A stretch of 64,000 bases of DNA from Micropterix aruncella (lineage: Eukaryota > Arthropoda > Insecta > Lepidoptera > Micropterigidae): positions 37,802,850 to 37,866,849 of the forward strand of contig OX155952.1 of assembly GCA_944548615.1 (NCBI GenBank), read 5' to 3'. The notes below the pieces were generated by a model, which was not told the origin of the DNA, ran no database searches, and worked only from the letters and a program-made list of their open reading frames with translations. Every line of letters begins with the position of its first letter. Position 1 is the first letter of the stretch. Positions 10,822 to 22,280 of this stretch are shown piece by piece. A program made the translations under genes and the position numbers.

Positions 10822-12006
10822 TGAAAAAAATACATGGCCCAACCGTACGTTTAGCCGAGGAACAAACCGCGCCGCACGAGGCGGTTGCAACGGAACCCAA
10901 CCAAGTACGTCCGCCGGCTGAGAGACGGCGCTCATCGATTTTAATTATGAAATTAATATTCAGATTAAATAAGTCCTTAGCTATTTACCGGAAAAGTCAT
11001 GGGGCTAAGCAACCGTTTTTTAAACTTATTATCGTTTAAAAGTTTAAAGTTATTACATCGTTTAAAAGATATTATTGTTGTATAATTGAAAGGTACTTTC
11101 GGCCCATCCTGTACTTAATAGAGCTAGGGACAGATTGTCTGTGAAATATTATATGAAACTTTTATTATCACCCCGAATTATAAGTATGCAAGCAATTATA
11201 TCTAGGGAAAATAATATACATTAATGTCTCAACCATAAAACACACCACACTATTCCCCGAACGTCTCGATTTATTAAATAGACTCGTGCTGCCTCGCTAA
11301 GTTATATTTTCTTATAAAACAATCCATCATCAAAGATCACCTAAAGTCCGTCTAGCGTATCGTCTTTAGTCTAGACATTTCTACTGTCTGAAAGGGCGGC
11401 ATACTCTTCCAATTGACCATAAACCCTAAAGTAATCTTTCTAATTGCACTACAATAAATGGAGGTATTATAATAATATGTAGGTACCGTTAATATTCCCG
11501 TATTGTAAACGCTCTGATGAATGTTTTTGAAAAAAGCTCTGATTTTACATTTACTGATATAAGTCAACATTGGTGATACATACTCGTATAACTTTACTTC
11601 AATTATCCTAGCTCGAAATGGAGATTCCTCCCGACGTAATGATGGTTTAACTGTTAATAACTCACTAGCAAAAAACTGTGTTGAGGTGGCATTGGTAAAT
11701 TCTATCGAGAGGACAAATAATCTATTATGAGAAATTAAATTAAAATGAGCCTTGCTCACAATCTAAGTCAATTAAGTTATATAAAAATATAATTAAACAT
11801 AAACATTCTTAGAAATTAGAATAATACATACATAATATGATATATACTTTATATATAAATTTATATTATACAAATATATGTAAAACTTTTACAAATAGGT
11901 ACTTATATATAATATGATAATATTATATGATAGTACATATGTATACGAGTATAAATATAATATATATTATTAGACGATCCAATTAGTCAGATTCAACTTT
12001 GACATG
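10822..12006. other. Non-coding DNA, AT-rich
   Basis: 10840-10930 is mid-GC and may be the rest of the transposon. 11352-11759 (minus) is an open frame of 135 codons with no recognised domain; composition and context do not support a gene. 11800-11970 is almost pure AT. Confidence 0.45.
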
Positions 12007-12511
12007 GAGGTCTCCCTACGTATCCAACTCGGATGGGCAGCGTTCTGGAAACCACGTAATATATTCTCGTTACAATACCGTAGAGCATCAAGACAAAAAG
12101 CTATAATCATTCAGTGTTGCCAGTGACGACATACGCGCTAAGACGTGGTAGCTAACTATTGGCCTTTTATACAAGCTGAAAGTCGCGCAACGAGCCATGG
12201 AAACAGCTCTGCTTAGTGTTTCACTGCGTGATAGGCTACGAAACGACGAAATCCGCTGAAGAACCAAGTTTACTGACATAGGTCGTAAAATCAGCCATTT
12301 GAAATGGCAATGGGCAGGCCATATAGCTCGCAGAACCGACAACCGGTTCTCGAATGGCGACCACGAATCGGCAGACGCAGCGTACAACGCTCTACAAGAT
12401 GGACCGATGACATTGCCACGGTCGCAGGAAGTATGTGGATGGAGGCGGCTCAAGACTGTTCGTCTTAAAATTATACGGGGATCCCTATATCAGTGGACGT
12501 CTACCGGCTGA
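12007..12511 (+). pseudogene. RTE-type LINE C-terminal remnant
   Basis: Starting at 12007 the frame reads EVSLRIQLGWAAFWKPRNIF; after a frameshift near 12116 it continues LKVAQRAMETALLSVSLRDR, TKFTDIGRKISHLKWQWAGH and IARRTDN, ending WTSTG at 12510. This order (RIxLGWAAF ... QRAMERAMLGVSLRD ... LKWQWAGHIARR ... QWTS) is the C-terminal part of the RTE/BovB-like 'endonuclease-reverse transcriptase' common in Lepidoptera. One frameshift and at least two stops are present. The copy is 5'-truncated near 11985, with a short 3' UTR and TGATAGTGATGATAT tail, as usual for RTE elements. Confidence 0.85.
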
Positions 12512-13224
12512 TAGTGATGATATATATTTTGATGAATGATATATTTCATTATAGTAGAAATATGACAATTCGAAATACTATGTTTTAATATAATATAGAA
12601 GTGAAATTATTAAGAATTAAATACTATATTTATTTATTTACTTATTTATTAGAGTTATGTTCAAACAAGAGCTTTAAATAATGCCTGTTAAAACCACTCT
12701 TCGAAACTAAGGCTAAGGTACGTAGGTCGTAGGTAAGTCCATTGTCCGTTAAAATTACTTTACTTTCATAAGTACGTAAAAGTATTCCCGGTGTAAAATC
12801 ACTTTGAGAAGAAAACGTATTTAAAACGTTCTTTCGGACTCCGATCGTTGGGAATGTCCAATGATTTGGGACTGATATCGTGGAGGGATCACTATTACGG
12901 TAACAATAGGGATCACTACTTCGGTAACCTTAAGCCGTTAGGAATTTCATGCATACAGCCTTACTCGTCGTTTCAAATTTACAGTACTCCAATAAAAGTA
13001 GATATCAAACTAGATAAAAACAGCCATTATGCCAATGCGTTTATCGTAAAATTTATTGGGCAATATCTGAGCGGGTCGATGGGAGCTTGTACGATTCGCT
13101 GCGATAGTTGAAAAACAACTGGGGATTCAAAGTAATCGCGCATGTAAGAGTAAGTATTTTGCTTCATCTTTATATTCCTCTCTCACCAGTGGTTATACAA
13201 TATAATAGCAATTTTTATATTGGT
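12512..13224. other. Non-coding DNA
   Basis: AT-rich. An 87-codon frame at 12848-13111 has internal repeats (GDHYY/RDHYF-like) from a short local duplication and no known domain. No gene called. Confidence 0.45.
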
Positions 13225-13370
13225 TGCTGGCTCGTGGAATAATCATCGTGCTTTATTTACTGTATCTGAAGTGCTAACCAGCGACAAAAACATCAAACAT
13301 TTCAGGCATAAATTAAAAACACATCTATTAAAAAAACCCCATCGAAGAACCAAAGCAACATCCTGAAAAC
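13225..13370 (+). pseudogene. LINE C-terminal tail fragment
   Basis: The frame WNNHRALFTVSEVLTSDKNI then KHFRHKLKTHLLKKP fits the WNxLPxxIR...FRxKLKxxLL ending of LINE reverse-transcriptase proteins. It is short and the LP of the motif is missing, so identification is moderate. Confidence 0.5.
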
Positions 13371-14363
13371 GTCAGACTATTCCTATTCAATTCAGCTAAA
13401 ACAATTTGTTTGAATTCAAAATGTCCAGAAAGCACTCTTAAGAATCTTTTACATAACACAATTGACGTAACTGCCTGATCAACTTTTTAGATAATTATAT
13501 GTGACAAACATATAATACATGATACTATCACATATATTATCATATTAATATTGAATTACGTCATAAAACAATTTTTTTTTAACACAGGATCAGTATCTAA
13601 TGGAAATCGCAAGGAACACAAATTCGGGATAACATTTAAATGTCTCTATCTGTTTCCTTCTTTCACTCACCGACCAATGCGTTAGTCTTTTTTATTGATA
13701 TTGTTGCCACGATTCTTTATAATGTGAGGACTATTAATTGCATTAAATAGCGAAAATGCCAATTATAAGAGTGTTTTTGAGCGAAGGTGTTATTGAATTT
13801 GGGTACATTGCATTTTCGGGTACAATATTTTAATAATAGAATAGAATGGAGTAGAATAACTTTATTTTGCTATAAAAACATTACTTAATGAATGTTACAC
13901 TTGTTTTATAGAAAAAGACAATTTATGCACAAATGGCGGAATTATCGCTATAGCGATATCTGACAGTCAACAATAATGTATTGGGATAATGTATATCATA
14001 ATATAATAATATTGTTTTAGTATATGTTTGTCCCACATCATTCTCTATTAATTTAATCAGACGGTTACCTTAATAGTTTTATTTATATGACTCTTAACCC
14101 TTTCACCATGGGGCATAATTATGTGTCCCGTAAATTTTAAAAATCATTTTATAAATTATCGAACACGTATAATTAAAAAAATATATTTTTTCATGTTATT
14201 GAGACATCAGAATCTTAACAAAAGAAAAAAAATATTATTTAAAGAAATACTGTATTTTTTTTACAAAATATCACAAATAGCCAACAAACTCTGGTGACTG
14301 GTGAATAAATAAAATATTTATAGCGAATTTTCAATGCGATTTTTTTCTTTTATTACGGTTTTT
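13371..14363. other. AT-rich DNA, no gene seen
   Basis: Nothing recognisable; a short AT palindrome-like stretch lies near 13495-13550. Confidence 0.5.
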
Positions 14364-14680
14364 AATTTCAATTTCAATTTCAATTTATTTTCCAAAAAAT
14401 CTTAACAGATTGTAGAAACTTAATATCTAGGTACATTTAAACTAGTCTATTCGTCCCTTTTTGCAATATCCAAATTGATCACCAGGTACATACAGTTCAA
14501 AGTTCTTGATTATTGCTTCTATGATATGAAACATTTTAATACTGGCGATACTCAAAAATCATATCAAGATGTACTTACTAAAACCACAAATTAAAATAAT
14601 CAATAATAATAATGAAGAAATATAAAATCAGAAAAAGTCAGTATAATTAAAAATCCTACCTAAAATTGTCAAAAAAATGG
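14364..14680. repeat. Dispersed repeat R with (TTTCAA)n end, copy 1
   Basis: Starts with a (TTTCAA)n run and is collinear with 51625-51925 (shared ATATCTAGGTACATTTAAA, ATCCAAATTGATCACnAGGT, ACATACAGTTCAAAGTTCTT). The terminal microsatellite suggests a minus-strand LINE 3' end with a (TTGAAA)n tail. Confidence 0.65.
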
Positions 14681-14686
14681 CCAAAA

Positions 14687-14721
14687 TGTCTGTTAATACA
14701 TAATATGTATTAACAGACATC
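14687..14721. repeat. Short AT palindrome
   Basis: TGTCTGTTAATACATA is followed by its reverse complement TATGTATTAACAGACA with almost no loop; a third partial TGTCTGA follows at about 14731. Confidence 0.8.
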
Positions 14722-14739
14722 ATATTATGATGTCTGAGT

Positions 14740-15785
14740 TAAATATAGAAATAATCAAATATTGGAAAAAGTTGTGACTTTGCATATTTATTTACCGCTT
14801 ATGTCCGATTAACTTATTTTCATTGCCCTTCAGGCCCCGCGACTGCGATATCGCAGTCGAACTGAGGGTTAACCGCGAGTCGCGAGGCCTGAACAGTTGT
14901 ATGTATCAAAAACTTCTTTACTCTACTGCAAAGCTTAAGGTATTCAAAGGGTTAAGAGCTCCTTTTAGGCATTTGGGATTAAAACAAATCGTTTTCGATG
15001 GATTGGTTAAGAATAGTGTTTAGCAGATGATGCTTTGGTTTTTCGATGACTTTAATTTGTGTTCGAAATATTTGATGTTATTGTCGCTGGTTAGCAATTC
15101 GGATACAGAAAGCACGTGGATTATTTATGACCCTGCGATCAAAATACAAATCACTGTTATGTTACAAAATACAACCACCGAGAGAGACGAAAATAAATAT
15201 GAAGCAGAATACATACTCTTTCATGCGCGATTACTTTGGATCCCCAGTCCCCAGTCGTTTTTCAAATATCGCAGCGAACCAACACCGATTCATTTCTAAC
15301 CAAGCGCACATCCTCGATATTTAAAGAGCGTTTGCCTCGGGCGTAATTGGACGCTGTACTAGCGTCGCGGCGCTGAGAAGAGTAATGCCGGGAGCATTGC
15401 AAATGTGCGTTTATGTGCTCATTAATTCTATATTTAAGTTGCATACAACAACCTAATTACAGCAACTTCGGTCATGCTGCTTGCTGCTGCCGTCTAATTT
15501 ATAACACTTTAAAATAGCCGCATAGCGGGAGTGCTCTTCGGGTTTCGCCTCATTGTCGCATGTGTTAGGCGCGACTAATTTAATAGTCGTTAATGTTATA
15601 ATAATGTATAATATAACATAAATCGCGTGGTGCTCCAGAGAGGAATTATTTAATGACTATTTAATAAATAACTAGCCAACGGGTACTAAACTATCTAGTG
15701 CCATATGTAGTACTTACTGCTTTGGGATTTCTAAAACGTTGTTATTTATGACAATAGTTAATTATAATACATACTGTCAGATGAG
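14740..15785. other. Single-copy non-coding DNA with a mid-GC island
   Basis: 14820-14900 contains an inverted pair (CAGGCCCCGCGACTGCGATA with TATCGCAGTC, and a distal CGCGAGGCCTG). 15300-15620 is mid-GC, not repeated elsewhere in the window and lacks a long ORF, so it is a candidate for unannotated regulatory or non-coding host sequence. Confidence 0.4.
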
Positions 15786-16852
15786 CCGCACGGTACGGAA
15801 ACCGTTTTGGTGCTCCTGGACGGTTAGCGTACCGTGCGGCGTAAGCCAATCGATTGTGCATTGTGACTAACACTGGGGGAGTCTGAAAGCAGTACTGTCT
15901 CCTATACCACAAGATTAAATTTTGTTCTTGGATCGGCCCAACTCACGATTCAGCTCCTATTCAGAAGTGTCTCAGAAGTGACTCCCGTGTCTCAGACCTC
16001 AGAGATGGTGGACGCGGCGGGATTGCTTCCCGGCGCCACTGAACAGTTTGCGCACCGATCGGCGAAGCCAATCGGTTGTGCATTCTAACTAATCGCTGAA
16101 GGGGTTTGGAGACTATGGAAATACACTGTTTCCTAAGCAGCGGGGGTGGCTGTTCACCTGTTGCCATGCCACTCTTGAAATGACCTTGGGCCACTCGATC
16201 CCGTGTGGAACTACGGGCAAATAACACCCAGGTCAGTGATAAATTCTAACGGAATTAGCGCTGTAATACAACAGGTAGAGGTCGCGTAAGCGACTTCGGA
16301 TCCGTAACCAGTCGGGAGGACGGAGGTATCCTAAAGGTTAATTTCAGACGGAGATATAATGCCAAAACTGGTAGTCAGGGGGCGAGGCTGCCCGCTGTTA
16401 CCTTTCCCGGTACCTCGCCGTAAGGCGTTGGCCTCTGACGGGCAGGTGGTGGAGCTTGACGGTTTATTGTTTTGTCCTAAGTCTTCTGCGCTTACCTCAC
16501 GCACAGTATACCTCAGACAGAAGCTTCTCTTAGAACAAAATTGAAATCAAAACGAATACGACACGAGTCGTAAGGGCTCGCATTTGCTCGTCAGATGTTC
16601 AGCTACTTGGCCTACGCAGATGTCCGAATGCTCAAAATTTCGCCATCCTTTACCTAGCCGTAATGCTAAATGTTCACGTTCGTCGGGACGGACCCCTCTG
16701 CCCACATTTCTCGTACCCTCTTTCCGCATTGCCTTGTAGCTCGAGAGTAAAGCTACTGGTTGGTATACTGTGCCTCACGGGAGACAGAACGATACATTTC
16801 GTTAAAACTTCCTGAGGTGACGAGTTCTTCCGTTCTAGTTGACAGCTCTAGT
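15786..16852 (+). mobile_element. Family X, A/B chimeric copy (X5)
   Basis: Flanked by a perfect 11-bp direct repeat TGTCAGATGAG at 15775-15785 and 16853-16863. The first part (about 15808-15906) follows subfamily A; from 15907 the sequence switches to subfamily B and runs to a B 3' end at 16852. Because one duplication encloses both parts, the chimera existed before or arose during insertion, as expected for template switching in reverse transcription. A hAT-like MITE (16502-16772) later interrupted it. Confidence 0.8.
16502..16772. mobile_element. hAT-like MITE, copy 2
   Basis: Perfect 11-bp terminal inverted repeats CACAGTATACC / GGTATACTGTG bound a 271-bp insert in X5. The immediate flanks carry CCTCACG at 16495-16501 and 16773-16779, a 7-bp duplication (hAT elements usually make 8 bp). 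It has no transposase frame, so it is non-autonomous. Assignment to hAT rests on duplication length and TIR length only. Confidence 0.75.
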
Positions 16853-16863
16853 TGTCAGATGAG

Positions 16864-17152
16864 TGTCAGGGAGCTAATAGGCCCTGTTGCAATTTGGCCA
16901 CTAAGAGCCATGAGTTCAGGGTCGGTCTAACTCACGGGTTAAATCGGCAATACCCATCCGGCAGCCTCCACGCAGAGTGCGAACCCGGGTAGGACCCTGA
17001 CCTGCGGGCCAGTTTCCCTAGGAATGGTACTTCGGGCGCTCCTGGGCGATTTGCGCACCGTGCGGCGTCAGCCAATCGATTGTGCATTCTGACTGGCAGC
17101 CGGGGAGACTGTAAACAATACTGTCTCCTATAGAGCGGAGGTAATGGTTCAC
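16864..17152 (+). mobile_element. Family X, 5' part of a subfamily A copy (X6)
   Basis: Begins GGGAGCTAATAGGCCC immediately after the right duplication of X5, so two X copies lie in tandem. It is cut off near 17152 where a minus-strand LINE with poly-A tail begins; the rest is not seen after 17640. Confidence 0.75.
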
Positions 17153-17640
17153 CTTTTTTTTCATTTAATTTGTTGAGTGGTTTTTTAAGGTCTTTATGAG
17201 CCTTGTAACACTGCGACCATTGCTGATCTATTGTATTCGCCGCCTACTATAGTTCTGCGCGAAGCCTCGTGTCATTTAGGAACGGCAACAGGCTTTGGCG
17301 CCAGATTGTTTTACCTCCTCAGGTATAAGGTAATGACCACCCAAGTGGGTGTATGTTTTACGCATCAGCGGGCCACACTCGCACATGGGGTGCTGGGGAG
17401 TTTCTTCTGCCCCTTGACAGAACCTGCACATTTTTGTGTCTCGGAGCTTGAGGTTGAACATGTGTTTTTTCAGGCCACAATTCCCCGTGAGCGCCCTCAC
17501 CAGTATGCGTAGATTGTTCCTATTTAGCGATAACGCCTCACGGTCGTAAGCCTTAATTAGCGCTTTGGAATGATTCAGCCCTGGCGTCTTGTTCCAGTGG
17601 TTGACGGATTGTTCTAAATATGACTCATGGCAAGAAGATG
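17153..17640 (-). pseudogene. LINE C-terminus with post-RNase H zinc motif
   Basis: Minus-strand frame ending at a stop at 17276-17278. It reads NHWNKTPGLNHSKALIKAYD, then LRILVRALTGNCGLKKHMFN, then CRFCQGAEETPQHPMCECG. The spacing C-x2-C-x8-H-x3-C (with a second C two later) after LTGxCxLxxH is typical of the zinc-binding tail behind the RNase H domain in LOA/I/R1-group LINEs. The RNase H domain itself is missing, so the copy is 5'-truncated. Poly-A tail on the minus strand at 17153-17160. No stop occurs in the visible part, so this is a fairly young fragment inserted in X6. Confidence 0.8.
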
Positions 17641-18200
17641 TCCACGGTCAAATTGGCCAAAAAGAAAACATGAAAATTACATAGCATAGGATCTAATATT
17701 ATAATTGTTTTTTTTGTATTTGAACACTTAGTTAAGTTCCCGAAAACATTAGTAATATTTTTATATCTTATAGATTTCGTGAATTACAGATTTTATTTTA
17801 TTACTAAATGGCTTTATTTAGCTTCACGTTCTGTATATTTCTAATCTGTCAACTACTTCTTCTAACGATTCTCATGAAACTTCACAAATGTGTTCAGTAC
17901 CTATGACAATATAACATTATGATATTTTCAACCTTTGATCCTGACATTCTAATGCTTTTCCAAACCATGAGACTTAAGAATCTGGAATCAAAAACACTGG
18001 TTTCAAATTGGTAAAGTAGGCAACAATAACTTTCTCCAGTCTTTGAATCGGCGAACAAGAGCACAGCAAAAAGTTAAAAATAAAAATAGTATATTTAAAA
18101 AAAATTAAAACGGTTTTAGTGTATAATCGTTAATGTACTAAAATAATTATAAATAATAATTGTTGTTCACCAATCTATGAGAATTTGATAAGAATAAATA
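17641..18200. other. AT-rich DNA, no gene seen
   Basis: Nothing recognisable. Confidence 0.55.
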
Positions 18201-18566
18201 ATTATAAATAGGATAGAAAACGAATTTACCGCGTGAAATTTGTAGGACCCGACGTTTCGGTGACGTTGCAGCCGCCGTTGTCTAGGGTAGACTGAAGAGC
18301 TGTCAGTCCGTTGTTTTGCGGGATACGTAAAACAGGATACAGTGAGTGTTGTGTGCAAGACGGATTTTAAAAATTCCCGCGCTCCGAGCCCGGCCCCCCA
18401 CCACCGTTATAACCTACGCAGTGGCGGCAGCGGTTTGCGGCCTACCCGCAAAACAACGGACTGACAGCTCTTCAGTCTACCCTAGACAACGGCGGCTGCA
18501 ACTTCACCGAAACGTCGGGTCCTACAAATTTCACGCGGTAAATTCGTTTTCTATCCTATTTATAAT
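18201..18566. mobile_element. Foldback element with 122-bp inverted arms
   Basis: Left arm 18201-18322 and right arm 18445-18566 are near-perfect reverse complements (outer ends ATTATAAATAGGATAG / CTATCCTATTTATAAT), around a loop of about 122 bp. Overlapping ORFs on both strands encode the same short peptide because the arms are inverted; neither is a gene. No target duplication is clear. Probably a foldback MITE. Confidence 0.85.
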
Positions 18567-19059
18567 GTCAAACAACCGCGATAGCCTTCGATTTTATATA
18601 AGACTAAATAAATTTGTGGAATGTATTTAGTAGAATATTAACTTTCGTTGGAGCTAGGAAATCATTTTGAATCATATCTACGATAGATTTCTTTCTATTA
18701 ATAGGCCCTTATAATTTTATTTTAGTCTAATCAAAACCCCACGTTGGTGATCTATAATTATATGGTAGCTTTTAGTACATCATCGTGTTTACAGTAAAAC
18801 CGTTTAAGTGTTAGGAAATATTTATTTTTAATTTTATTTTATTTATAAAATATACTTAACAACCCCTATGTCTAAGAGGTTAAGCCTGTCTCAGCTACTA
18901 AAAATCATTAAATATTGGAGTTAATAGAACTGTGTAGTGCGTAATCGCTGTAACGAAGTTTATTAATAAGAAGCCCGTTTATTCAGATGACCTCGTTTCG
19001 ATTCGGAATTTTTAAATAGTTTTATATTGAAGCAATCCCTTTATTCTTGAGTACGCCTA
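18567..19059. other. AT-rich DNA with a weak H-type 3' end
   Basis: 18822-18905 has a (TTTAT)n-like tail followed by CTAAGAGGTTAAGCCTGTCTC, which may be a worn minus-strand H-type 3' end. No gene. Confidence 0.35.
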
Positions 19060-19430
19060 AAAGTAGGGTTTAATAAGAAGCAGCAGTCTGTGTCCCACTT
19101 TTAGCCCGGGCGGCGCCGTCAGAATGACTGTCACAATAGTTTGACTATTTTAACTTAACTGCGGCAAAAAGAAGCGGCTCGCAGTCATGGTAAAAATAGC
19201 ACGAAGCGGCATAATGCGTGAATAATGGGTAGCGGGTGGTGGCCGCCGCGGGCGCCTGCTATCTCCGCCAGAGTCGGAATAGACGCAGTTCATTTTTATT
19301 TACAAAATAATGGCGATTTATAACTATTTGTCAACGTTTATAACTATTTTACGAGCTCAGAGTCCGGAAAAAAGAGGGAGCTTTAAATCTCTGAGGATCC
19401 TCCCCGAGAAACAGAGGCACCGTAGAGAGG
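19060..19430. other. GC-rich single-copy island
   Basis: Clearly richer in G+C than its surroundings (CCCGGGCGGCGCC, GGCCGCCGCGGGCGCC), not repeated elsewhere in the window and without long ORFs. This is typical of conserved non-coding or regulatory host DNA, but no specific site is identified. Confidence 0.4.
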
Positions 19431-20016
19431 CCTTCTGCTGGCGATTTTGATAAGAATATCATTCATTTTATTGTAGTCGCTATATCTCTTCTATTTATTT
19501 TATTTTATTTATTTAAGCAATTCACAAATAAATTACAATTTACAATTGAAACATGAAATAAAATATTGTATTAAATTATTTATCCACAGCAAGAAATTAA
19601 GCTCCATTATTAAATGTTGTTTTCTTTCCGTTGTCGCCAAACTAAGCAAAGTTTGGGCTTGTGATTCTATAAACAAATAGTTACATTAATGTATATATAA
19701 GAGTTATAATAAGAAAATCGCAAATCATGCTATACATTAATGGTATTAATATATGGTAAATATAGATCATTCAGAAATCATGGAAAAATTATACTTTAAT
19801 GAGTTCTATTCTCAGTAATAAAATCAGATGTAATACAATCAAAAAATATGAAATTCTCAAACAAATTTTTCTTAATTTAAAAAGAATAGAGCTTTAAATT
19901 AATGAGCCTAAAGTGGCCTTCATTGCTAAAATACGATTTAAAGAAATGTCATGGTAATAGAATCGTTAAATATGTATTCTTAAAATATGTATAACATAAT
20001 TAAATTTTGCACTTAC
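19431..20016. other. AT-rich DNA
   Basis: A (TTTTA)n-like tract at 19493-19520 may be the tail of an old minus-strand retroelement. No gene. Confidence 0.45.
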
Positions 20017-20050
20017 AAAACGCCGTAAACAGTGAAAACAGCCAACATAC
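20017..20050 (-). CDS. Candidate 34-nt microexon (minus strand)
   Basis: On the minus strand a pyrimidine-rich tract (GTTTTTCTTCTTTTCAG) ends at a 3' splice site at 20051-20052. It is followed by 34 nt and then a consensus 5' splice site GTAAGT at 20011-20016. All three frames are open; one gives MLAVFTVYGV, another VCWLFSLFTAF, both hydrophobic as in a membrane segment. No repeat covers the site. It would be an internal exon of a host gene extending outside the window. Chance occurrence of such a pair is possible in 64 kb, so confidence is low. Confidence 0.3.
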
Positions 20051-20052
20051 CT

Positions 20053-20750
20053 GAAAAGAAGAAAAACAAAATTAGGTAAATATGTAAATAAAGTTTAATT
20101 ATTAGAATAGGAGCTGGTTGCTCTAGTCATATTTGGATTAATGTGAAATATACAAAAAATATTAAACATATAAAACCAAGAAAGGATTACTTGCATCGCC
20201 GTAGGTCAACTGCGACACCGACGATGATCTCGATGAACGAACAAAGGCTCATATTGCTTATTGAATAAACGCAAATTGATCTGAAACGGTACTATAACGG
20301 TACTATATTATATCTATTTAACCTAATAACCAAGATTTTATACGCCATACCTACTACCTATGTATTTATTATAATAGAATGGCGCCCCGCCCCGGCTTCG
20401 CACGGGTGCAATTTATTAATAAATAAAACGAGGAGCGCGCTTAGTAAGGAAATATGAAGTATATTTATTTTATAACGTTTATTTATTTATTTATAAATTT
20501 TTAAGTATGTCAAAAATGAGAAATACAAATAATGTAAAAATGGGTTCGTGTCGTAATCGTGTAACATAGATCGAAATTTGACCGCGGCTTATAGATTCAA
20601 ATTTGGGTTATTTTAACTGCCAGTTATCATTATTAGTAATTATTACACAGTATTGAAAACCTGTGTGCTAAATAGAAATTAACATTTTAATGTAAATAAT
20701 ATTAAAATAATATGAGCTATGATGTCAAAATTCGTGTGTTCCTTGTTATT
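20053..20750. other. Non-coding DNA, AT-rich
   Basis: 20381-20420 contains GCCCCGCCCCGGCTTCGCAC, a motif seen in lepidopteran transposon ends, followed by an AATAAATAAA tract. Otherwise nothing recognisable. Confidence 0.4.
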
Positions 20751-20990
20751 ATTATTTTATTTCGAGATAGTATACCGTATAGGCGTGATGAGGGCGCCAT
20801 CTATAGTGCGCATCCATACGCCATATTGAACATAATAATAGAAGAATGAACAATTTTTGGAAATTTGAGTGCTATCTACGCGTTGCGTTTCGTAGTAAAA
20901 TCCTGGTTGCAAGATCGTAGTATGACGTTGAGCAATCTAATACGCTATATAATCAATGATTTGGATTGTATAAAGATTTCAGCACAAATG
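20751..20990 (+). repeat. Dispersed repeat family Q, copy 2
   Basis: Same orientation as 23640-23860 and inverted to 4721-5160; shares TTTATTTCGAGAT, CCGTATAG, GCGCCATCTATAGTGCGC-like and CGTAGTAAAATCCT segments. The 118-codon frame at 20865-21221 starts inside it and is not kept in the other copies, so it is not called. Confidence 0.65.
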
Positions 20991-21563
20991 AAAATTATAT
21001 TATTATTACGATCATATGTGCGTACTCATGCAGTCTTGCTTCCTGTGGTCTATATTGTATTCGTGCTTGAATCCATGTTCATTCACAGTTGTGTACACGC
21101 CGGATACAGTTTGGCCAATCTACAACAATCGCGGGCACGCTTGGCGGGCTCAATACTGAAGTTGACGACGTACTACTGTCAAGAGCATTCTGCCTCGCTC
21201 GATTCCTTTGTAAACAAATGAGCGGCGACGATTCATTCCGACGCGAGGGACAACATTAAGTCACAGTGACGAGAGCAAACGCCCCTTAATATATTTAAGT
21301 CAAACGTCAGGAATGAGATGCAGATAGCATTTATAGTTGTATATAGTTATAGATAAATCATTCTTGCCTATACAAATTAAGGGATATACTATTTGTTCAA
21401 AAAGTATTCCAACACTTATTCGACAAAAATACAATCATTGATACAAATTAAATTTACTAAAGTAACCTCTTAGTACTTTTAAGTTTTAGTTATTCCACCA
21501 TAGTGAAAAACACTTCTCAATGCATCTTCTGGAATGATCTTTAAATAAACGGTAGCATTACTC
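20991..21563. other. Non-coding DNA
   Basis: Mid-GC to 21290, then AT-rich. No domain or repeat recognised. Confidence 0.4.
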
Positions 21564-21733
21564 ATAATAATAATAATAAAAGCTTTATTCGTAAGAAAAT
21601 GCGAGCTTATTGTCAGCGGGCAATATTTTAGAACTAACCTTTACTATTGTACGAACATTATTTACGAGGAGATGCTAACTTAACATACGAGTATATAAAG
21701 AGTACGTCAAATACAAAAAAAAAGGAAGGAAAG

Positions 21734-21813
<80 letters not shown>

Positions 21814-22280
21814 GCACAGAATATGTCACACTAAAATAAACTACACATATTATTATGAACGCAAAGGTTTAACAAGGAGTAGAATGGAAAGAGAAAGGGA
21901 ATTTATTTGAAAGGTTTAAAATTTTAATGTTGTCTAAGTCTGTTTTTAAAACTTGTTATGCTTGGTACGGTTCTCCCATTTTTCGGCAAAGCATTCCAAA
22001 GACGGGCTCCATGCACGGTGAAAGAGAATGAGAAGAAGTCCGTGCCGTCGTGTCTTAATAATGTATTATTTAAATTAGAAACGGTCAGTTTCAGTGACAT
22101 TTTCAACTTGGAAGTTTAGCTTAAAATCACATGGACACATATCTAAGAAGTAGGGTGCTAATACACGTCTGAAATATTGGTAATACGGAATCTTGCATAA
22201 ACAAGGTCCACAGTTAGGTATTGTCCTTGTCATTTTGGCTTTTTTTTCTGTCCACCGATATGCTGTAATCTTCAAAGCGG
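21564..22280 (-). pseudogene. 5'-truncated LINE C-terminus, minus strand
   Basis: The minus-strand frame at 22106-21924 encodes GTDFFSFSFTVHGARLWNAL and SFKNRLRQH, the same ending as the LINE at 7142-7399. The 3' end shares AATAAAGCTTTTATTATTAT with that copy. A second frame upstream (22275-22075) includes CGPCLCKIPYYQYFRRVL and joins after a frameshift. A (TA)n microsatellite has expanded inside the 3' UTR. Confidence 0.75.
21736..21811. repeat. (TA)n microsatellite
   Basis: About 38 uninterrupted TA units within a LINE 3' UTR; it creates an artefactual poly-Ile/Tyr reading frame. Confidence 0.95.

Noticed and set aside
11352..11759. 135-codon ORF on the minus strand
   Set aside because: No recognisable motif and AT-driven amino-acid composition.
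18167..18630. Two genes on opposite strands encoding the same peptide
   Set aside because: Both frames lie in the inverted arms of the foldback element.
21647..21910. Tyr/Ile-rich protein frame
   Set aside because: It is a translation of the (TA)n microsatellite.
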